From positions 1 through 9,112 of the forward strand of contig UQAX01000065.1 in NCBI GenBank assembly GCA_900539145.1: DNA of 9,112 bases, written 5' to 3'. The DNA is from an uncultured Blautia sp. GTDB lineage: Bacteria > Bacillota > Clostridia > Lachnospirales > Lachnospiraceae. This document shows positions 6,454 through 9,112 of this stretch, piece by piece (position 1 is the first letter of the stretch; each line of letters begins with the position of its first letter). Made by a program: the position numbers and the translations under genes. The notes under the pieces are model-generated. The model was not told the DNA's origin, ran no database searches, and worked only from the letters and a program-made list of their open reading frames with translations.

Positions 6454-6600
6454 GATTAGATAAATTGAAGTTGATTTTAAAAGCAGATATTAAACATTTG
6501 GATAGGTGGAACTGCGTTTTATCCGTTATTTAGACACATTTATCAGTAGTTTATCATGAATAAAATTAAAATCAACAATTTTCTATTTATCTATTTAATC
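6454..6600. repeat. Imperfect long inverted repeat beyond the CRISPR array
   Basis: The inner arms GTTGATTTTAA (6470-6480) and TTAAAATCAAC (6566-6576) are perfect 11-base complements. The outer arms GATTAGATAAAT (6454-6465) and the stretch 6585-6600 match apart from a four-base insertion in the right arm. The interior is 85 bases, with no gene. The arms are AT-rich, so chance is possible, but an 11-base perfect arm followed by a second aligned pair is more than expected. It could be a recombinase or regulator site, or a remnant of a small element. Confidence 0.5.
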
Positions 6601-6659
6601 CTCCGAAACCCTTGTATTTTCAAGGAAAATCGGCATTTTAATGTTCTTACCTTATGCAT

Positions 6660-6705
6660 TTTCCCTTGTTTTTGCCCTTATGAGCTGAAACAAGGGAAAC
6701 TTTTT
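6660..6705 (+). terminator. Rho-independent terminator reading rightward, opposite the integrase
   Basis: The perfect 12-base complements TTTCCCTTGTTT (6660-6671) and AAACAAGGGAAA (6688-6699) are separated by 16 bases and followed on the + strand by CTTTTTGTTT. On the - strand no U-run follows the stem, so termination should act mainly on rightward transcripts, such as those leaving the CRISPR array. It sits eight bases beyond the convergent integrase stop. The hairpin may still protect the 3' end of the integrase mRNA. Confidence 0.75.
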
Positions 6706-6707
6706 GT

Positions 6708-8006
6708 TTAGGCTTCCCCGACCACCTTATCAAGCAGTCTTGCGGAAGTTCGTTTCGCTTCCCTCTTAGAGTGAGCGTAGATGTTCATTGTGGTACTTAC
6801 ATCAGAGTGTCCGAGCAGTTCCTGCACATCCTTTGGTGCTGCACCGTTGGAGAGCAGATTGCTTGTGAATGTGTGTCTCAGCATATGAAAATGGAAATCT
6901 TCAAATCCTTCCAGTTTCTTTTTTGCCGACCTTGTCATAACACCAACTGTACTCGGTGACTCGTATGCTCCGTCAGGTCTCAGGCAGACAAATGATATTT
7001 CTTTGTACCCGTCTGGAACTTCATCCGTTCTCGGCAGGCTGTAGACTTCATAGTAAGTACGGTCTTTCTCTTTGACCTCTTTGTAGTAGTTGAGGTGATA
7101 GAGGTCTCCATACTTGAAGCGGTTCTTGTGCTGTTCCGTCTTTGCCTTTCTGAGAATATCTGCCAGAGTGTCGCAGAAGTCCACGGTACGGACTTTCTTG
7201 CGTTTGGTAGCACCTATCTCTGTCTTGTGCCTTTGCCCGTTGTATCGCATACTGCGTCGTACTGTAAGGTACTGTCCGTCAAGGTTGATGTCCTGCCAAG
7301 TCAATGCACACGCTTCTCCGATACGAAGTCCTGTGTAATAGGCTATCTGCATCGGGAGCAACGCAGGATTGTCTTTCTTTTTCAGAAAGTCCTCCAACAT
7401 CAGAAACTGCTGATGGTCAATGGTAGGAGCATTGTCAACTTCGCCGTTCTCGTCTGCAAACAGTTCGTATTCCTCTTTCTTTCCTCTCCATACCACATAC
7501 TGCATAGGATTAAAGGAAATCAGTTTCTTCGGGAATACCGCAAATCGGAACGCTCCCTGCAATACTGCTGAGAACAGTCTCAGATACCCTTTGCTGAGTG
7601 CCTTTGCTGTCGTTCCGTCAGGGTTTTGTCCTCCGAAAGTAAGGACGTCCATAAATGCCTGTAAATGTTCCGCAGTGACCGTTTTCAGCTTTCTGTCTCC
7701 GATAGGATATTTCTTTATCCTGCTCACTGTTCCCATATACGCCATTACTGTACCGTTGCTCAGATTGCCGGGTTTCAGTTCTTCTTCCACCCACATATCA
7801 AGCAGCATACCCACAGTGGTGTTCTCAGGCTTTGCCACAAACTTCTTCGCTTCGTAGTCCTCCATTGCTTTTCGGAGCAATGCTTCCGTCTCGGATTTAC
7901 TTTCTGTGCCTGCAAACTCACGCTGTACCATCTTTCCGCTTTCATCTTCTACATAGAAGCGGTAGTACCATTTTTTGCCCTTTTTTCTTACAGATCCTTT
8001 TGCCAT
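6708..8006 (-). CDS. int: Tyrosine recombinase/integrase of the mobile element
   Basis: A 432-residue phage-type integrase. An N-terminal arm-binding, AP2-like domain (about 1-55, KGKKWYYRFYVEDESGK) is followed by a SAM-like core-binding domain (about 62-160) and the catalytic domain (about 195-425). The catalytic set is complete: Arg228 (TGLRIGEAC), a beta-hairpin Lys near 268-271, His374 and Arg377 (HMLRH), His400 (LLGHSDVSTT) and the nucleophile Tyr410 (MNIYAHS). A segment of about 50 residues between the Lys and the HxxR box (about 292-345) makes it somewhat longer than many relatives. ATG 8006 is preceded by AGAAAGGAG (8018-8026). It lies downstream of the repressor on the same strand, after a 123-base structured gap, and its 3' end faces the CRISPR array. 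It should catalyse integration and, with an excisionase, excision. The exact family is not recognised. Confidence 0.96.
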   Translation of the reverse strand: MAKGSVRKKGKKWYYRFYVEDESGKMVQREFAGTESKSETEALLRKAMEDYEAKKFVAKPENTTVGMLLDMWVEEELKPGNLSNGTVMAYMGTVSRIKKYPIGDRKLKTVTAEHLQAFMDVLTFGGQNPDGTTAKALSKGYLRLFSAVLQGAFRFAVFPKKLISFNPMQYVVWRGKKEEYELFADENGEVDNAPTIDHQQFLMLEDFLKKKDNPALLPMQIAYYTGLRIGEACALTWQDINLDGQYLTVRRSMRYNGQRHKTEIGATKRKKVRTVDFCDTLADILRKAKTEQHKNRFKYGDLYHLNYYKEVKEKDRTYYEVYSLPRTDEVPDGYKEISFVCLRPDGAYESPSTVGVMTRSAKKKLEGFEDFHFHMLRHTFTSNLLSNGAAPKDVQELLGHSDVSTTMNIYAHSKREAKRTSARLLDKVVGEA

Positions 8007-8027
8007 TGATAAATAGTCTCCTTTCTA

Positions 8028-8128
8028 TCCGTGGCAATCGGAACTGTGACGTATGGTGTGCGTAAAGTAAATAGTGTCACATCCGCCGATTGTTTAATCG
8101 GCTTTTTTCATTGTCAAAGAGCCACGGA
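8028..8128. other. Structured gap before the integrase, with nested and competing inverted repeats
   Basis: Outer arms TCCGTGGC (8028-8035) and GCCACGGA (8121-8128) are perfect 8-base complements enclosing nearly the whole gap. Inside them, CAATCGG (8035-8041) complements CCGATTG (8086-8092), and TGTGAC (8045-8050) complements GTCACA (8076-8081), forming one interrupted stem. That stem is incompatible with the terminator hairpin 8085-8102, which uses the same CCGATT bases. On the integrase mRNA the outer stem ends two bases before the AGAAAGGAG ribosome binding site. The arrangement resembles an attenuator or a riboregulated leader. It could instead be a protein-binding or hairpin-type DNA processing site. 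It does not match any riboswitch class I can name. Confidence 0.55.
8085..8108 (+). terminator. Rho-independent terminator pointing against the flanking genes
   Basis: GCCGATT (8085-8091) and AATCGGC (8096-8102) form a perfect 7-bp stem with loop GTTT, followed by TTTTTT (8103-8108). This is a canonical terminator for + strand transcripts. Both neighbouring genes are on the - strand, where the hairpin would be preceded by six A and lack a U-tail. It may stop antisense transcription entering the repressor gene from the right-reading strand, or end a small + strand RNA. No clear + promoter was found just upstream. Confidence 0.75.
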
Positions 8129-8129
8129 A

Positions 8130-8780
8130 TTATTCTTTTTCGGCAAGCCTTGCTTCGGCTTCCGCTACTATCCCGAAAAGGTCACCCATCTTTACAGCGG
8201 TGCGTCCTTCATCGTAGATATGTAAAATTCCGTCTAAGAATCGTTTCATATCCTCAATCGGTGCTTCCATTTCTTTATGGTAAACTCGCTCTGTAATCGC
8301 TCCCGATTCAATCGCATATCTGCGGAGAGACTGTTTCAGTCCTTCATCTTCTGCCACACGGTCAACCTCTGCCATAGCGTCGGAGAAGTGGTAGCAGAGA
8401 ACGGAATACAAATCAATCATCTTTCCGAGAAATGTGGTAAGGAGCTGTTGGTGCGGTTCGCCATTCACAACCGTAGACACTGTATCAATGTACTTCTTGA
8501 TATGTTCTTCCAAGTCCTTTTCACAAAGCGTTCTGCTGTCATATTCCTTATCTTCTGAAAGACCTGTGAGCCATTCAGGAGTGGTAAGCAGTGCTTCTGC
8601 AAGTCCATTGATAATCATTGTTCTCTTTGGGTCTACGCCGTCTGCTTCGTATCTCTGTATCGTTGACTTGTTCACTCCGATACGCTTGCCGAGTTCCGGC
8701 ATTGTAAGATTCAATTCTGTTCGACGTTCTTTCACTCGTTCACCAACCTGTTTTGCGGTGAATGTAATTTCTTTTTTCAA
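8130..8780 (-). CDS. XRE-family (cI-like) transcriptional repressor of the element
   Basis: A 216-residue protein with an N-terminal lambda-repressor-like helix-turn-helix (about residues 9-65: GERVKERRTELNLTMPELGK, then VNKSTIQRYEADG) and the LTTPEWLTG ending typical of such domains. The remaining about 140 residues look helical and carry no recognisable LexA/S24 peptidase block, so RecA-type self-cleavage is unlikely. TTG 8780 is chosen as start because AGGAGGTGA (8786-8794) precedes it at ideal spacing. An in-frame TTG at 8819 lies upstream of that site and within the promoter, so it cannot be the start. The gene is divergent from the excisionase-like gene, and three similar sites lie between them. 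It probably binds these to shut off the rightward promoter and control itself. It precedes the integrase on the same strand. Confidence 0.88.
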   Translation of the reverse strand: MKKEITFTAKQVGERVKERRTELNLTMPELGKRIGVNKSTIQRYEADGVDPKRTMIINGLAEALLTTPEWLTGLSEDKEYDSRTLCEKDLEEHIKKYIDTVSTVVNGEPHQQLLTTFLGKMIDLYSVLCYHFSDAMAEVDRVAEDEGLKQSLRRYAIESGAITERVYHKEMEAPIEDMKRFLDGILHIYDEGRTAVKMGDLFGIVAEAEARLAEKE

Positions 8781-8785
8781 GGTTT

Positions 8786-8795
8786 TCACCTCCTG
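8786..8795 (-). promoter_or_regulatory. Ribosome binding site that fixes the repressor start at a TTG
   Basis: On the - strand this reads CAGGAGGTGA, a near-perfect match to the 16S rRNA anti-Shine-Dalgarno, with AGGAGG eight bases before TTG 8780. No ATG is present at this distance, so the repressor uses a TTG start. That would lower its synthesis relative to an ATG. Confidence 0.85.
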
Positions 8796-8804
8796 ACGAA
8801 TACA

Positions 8805-8833
8805 AGTATAGCATATCAAAACCTATTTTGCAA
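8805..8833 (-). promoter_or_regulatory. Promoter of the repressor(-integrase) transcript
   Basis: On the - strand a -35-like TTGCAA (8828-8833) is separated by exactly 17 bases from a -10 TATACT (8805-8810). Transcription would begin near 8798, just before the ribosome binding site, leaving a very short leader. The -35 lies inside operator-like site O3, which suggests autoregulation. Confidence 0.75.
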
Positions 8834-8836
8834 CTA
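8821..8836 (-). promoter_or_regulatory. Operator-like site O3, over the repressor promoter
   Basis: On the - strand this reads TAGTTGCAAAATAGGT. It shares the core GTTGYAAAATR with O1 and O2 and matches each at 12 of 16 bases. It covers the -35 of the repressor promoter. The likely ligand is the XRE repressor, inferred from position only. Confidence 0.5.
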
Positions 8837-8869
8837 TTTTCTCGATAAAAGTTAAAAAACAATCTTAAT

Positions 8870-8885
8870 GGGTTGTAAAATAAGT
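8870..8885 (+). promoter_or_regulatory. Operator-like site O1, at the -35 of the rightward promoter
   Basis: The sequence GGGTTGTAAAATAAGT agrees with O2 at 14 of 16 bases in the same orientation, 54 bases apart. Its last base is the first base of the TTGACA -35 box, so a bound protein would touch or block RNA polymerase. Confidence 0.6.
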
Positions 8886-8913
8886 TGACAAGAAATAGCG
8901 AAATAAGTATAAT
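8885..8913 (+). promoter_or_regulatory. Full-consensus sigma-A promoter for the excisionase-like gene
   Basis: TTGACA (8885-8890) and TATAAT (8908-8913) are both exact consensus hexamers with the optimal 17-base spacer. Transcription would start near 8920, about 40 bases before the ATG at 8962. A promoter this strong would need firm repression in the integrated state, which the overlapping operator-like sites could provide. Confidence 0.92.
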
Positions 8914-8923
8914 GATAATTGCA

Positions 8924-8939
8924 GGGTTGCAAAATGAGT
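8924..8939 (+). promoter_or_regulatory. Operator-like site O2, just downstream of the rightward start point
   Basis: The sequence GGGTTGCAAAATGAGT is a direct repeat of O1 with two differences (14 of 16). It lies ten bases after the -10 box, at the expected start of transcription. A repressor bound to O1 and O2 would bracket the promoter. Confidence 0.6.
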
Positions 8940-8961
8940 ATTTTGAAAGGAGAGATGTATA

Positions 8962-9112
8962 ATGACAGCAATTAAAATGGGTTTAACTATCGAGGAAGCA
9001 GCAGAATGTACGGGTATCGGTAGGAACACAATGCGAAAACTGGTGGACTGGGGCAAACTGCCTGTTCTGAAAGTCGGACGTAAGACCATTATCCGCAGGG
9101 ATACACTGGAGC
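8962..9112 (+). CDS. Excisionase-like small HTH protein, N-terminal part (runs off the window)
   Basis: An open frame starts at ATG 8962 behind AAAGGAGAG (8946-8954) and continues past the last base, giving 50 residues. It shows a winged-helix pattern of the excisionase/MerR-like (HTH_17) type: LTIEEAAECTGIGRNTMRKL (residues 8-27), then LPVLKVGRKTIIRRDTLE (33-50), where the helix-turn-helix is followed by a short wing and the start of the last helix. Such proteins bend att DNA to favour excision or act as small activators. It is driven by the full-consensus promoter and is divergent from the repressor. Position and fold fit xis, but the same fold serves other DNA-binding roles, and the rest of the gene is not seen. 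Confidence 0.8.
   Translation, partial: MTAIKMGLTIEEAAECTGIGRNTMRKLVDWGKLPVLKVGRKTIIRRDTLE

Larger units (their letters stand above)
6421..6707. other. Gene-free stretch between CRISPR array and integrase
   Basis: This 287-base stretch is AT-rich and has no convincing gene. It holds an imperfect long inverted repeat (6454-6600), a weak 5-bp stem CCTTG/CAAGG (6610-6614, 6621-6625), a CCTTATG direct repeat (6650-6656, 6676-6682) and a strong + strand terminator (6660-6705). Because it adjoins the integrase stop codon and spans the change in base composition, the attachment-site junction of the mobile element probably lies here. The partner junction is outside the window, so the core cannot be identified. 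Confidence 0.6.
6600..9112. mobile_element. Left end of an integrative element (prophage or ICE), partial
   Basis: A tyrosine recombinase, an XRE repressor transcribed the same way, and a divergent excisionase-like gene form the usual integration-lysogeny control block of prophages and integrative conjugative elements. Base composition differs from the cas genes: two sampled 60-base lines in the integrase have 31 G+C each, against 19 and 22 in two sampled cas lines. The left boundary is inferred to lie between the end of the array (6420) and the integrase (6708); 6600 is only a midpoint guess. The right end is not in the window. No structural, conjugation or replication genes are visible, so phage and ICE cannot be told apart. 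Confidence 0.65.

Noticed and set aside
6660..6699. The 12-base inverted repeat as the integrase core attachment site
   Set aside because: The arms are separated by 16 bases, too far for a usual 6-8 base overlap region, and a U-run follows. A terminator explains it better.
6556..6711. 51-codon + strand frame starting MNKIKINNFL
   Set aside because: No ribosome binding site, it runs through the terminator hairpin, has low-complexity AT-rich content, and overlaps the end of the integrase.
7095..8065. Long + strand open frames antisense to the integrase (up to 158 codons)
   Set aside because: They are shadows of the integrase, which has a complete catalytic set. They have no good ribosome binding sites and no recognisable domain.
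8277..8796. + strand open frames antisense to the repressor
   Set aside because: They are shadows of the XRE repressor reading frame, with no supporting start signals.
8865..9089. 74-codon - strand frame across the divergent control region
   Set aside because: It overlaps a full-consensus promoter and the excisionase-like gene on the other strand and shows no domain.

Overview
The window looks like chromosomal or integrated DNA of a low-GC Gram-positive bacterium, most likely a Clostridia/Lachnospiraceae-type Firmicute. The evidence is strong AGGAGG-type ribosome binding sites, AT-rich genes, a clostridial-type subtype I-C CRISPR-Cas locus, and a phage/ICE-type integrase-repressor-excisionase module. 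The species cannot be named from the sequence.

Region 1 (about 53-5377, + strand) is a tightly packed type I-C cas operon without its first gene. The order is cas5c, cas8c, cas7c, cas4, cas1, cas2. Most junctions overlap by 1-4 bases or abut, so translation is probably coupled. The Cas3 helicase-nuclease expected in this subtype would lie left of base 1. An unlisted gene sits inside cas8c: an in-frame ATG at 2092 with a textbook Shine-Dalgarno sequence gives a 124-residue C-terminal product matching the known internally translated small subunit Cas11c. Together these encode a Cascade/I-C complex (Cas5c, Cas8c, Cas7c, Cas11c) and the adaptation proteins Cas4, Cas1 and Cas2. Cas5c should also process the pre-crRNA, because I-C loci have no Cas6; its presumed catalytic Lys-His pair reads Lys-Phe here.

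Region 2 (5378-6420) is the leader and CRISPR array. It has thirteen 32-base repeats, twelve spacers of 33-36 bases, and a decayed half repeat at the far end. One repeat-spacer unit is perfectly duplicated. Repeat variants are polarised: repeats 1-7 (leader side) carry T at position 14, repeats 8-13 carry C. The leader holds a nested inverted repeat.

Region 3 (6421-6707) has no convincing gene. It holds an imperfect long inverted repeat and a strong + strand terminator.

Region 4 (6708-9112) is one end of a mobile element, visibly richer in G+C than the cas genes. It contains a tyrosine recombinase on the - strand, an XRE-family repressor on the - strand, a divergent control region with two very good promoters and three similar operator-like sites, and the start of an excisionase-like HTH protein on the + strand that runs off the window. 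Between repressor and integrase lies a compact structured region with nested and mutually exclusive inverted repeats, including a terminator that points against the flanking genes.

I see no clearly new system. The points most worth checking are the internal cas11c, the Cas5c active-site substitution, the array history, the three-operator switch, and the structured integrase leader.
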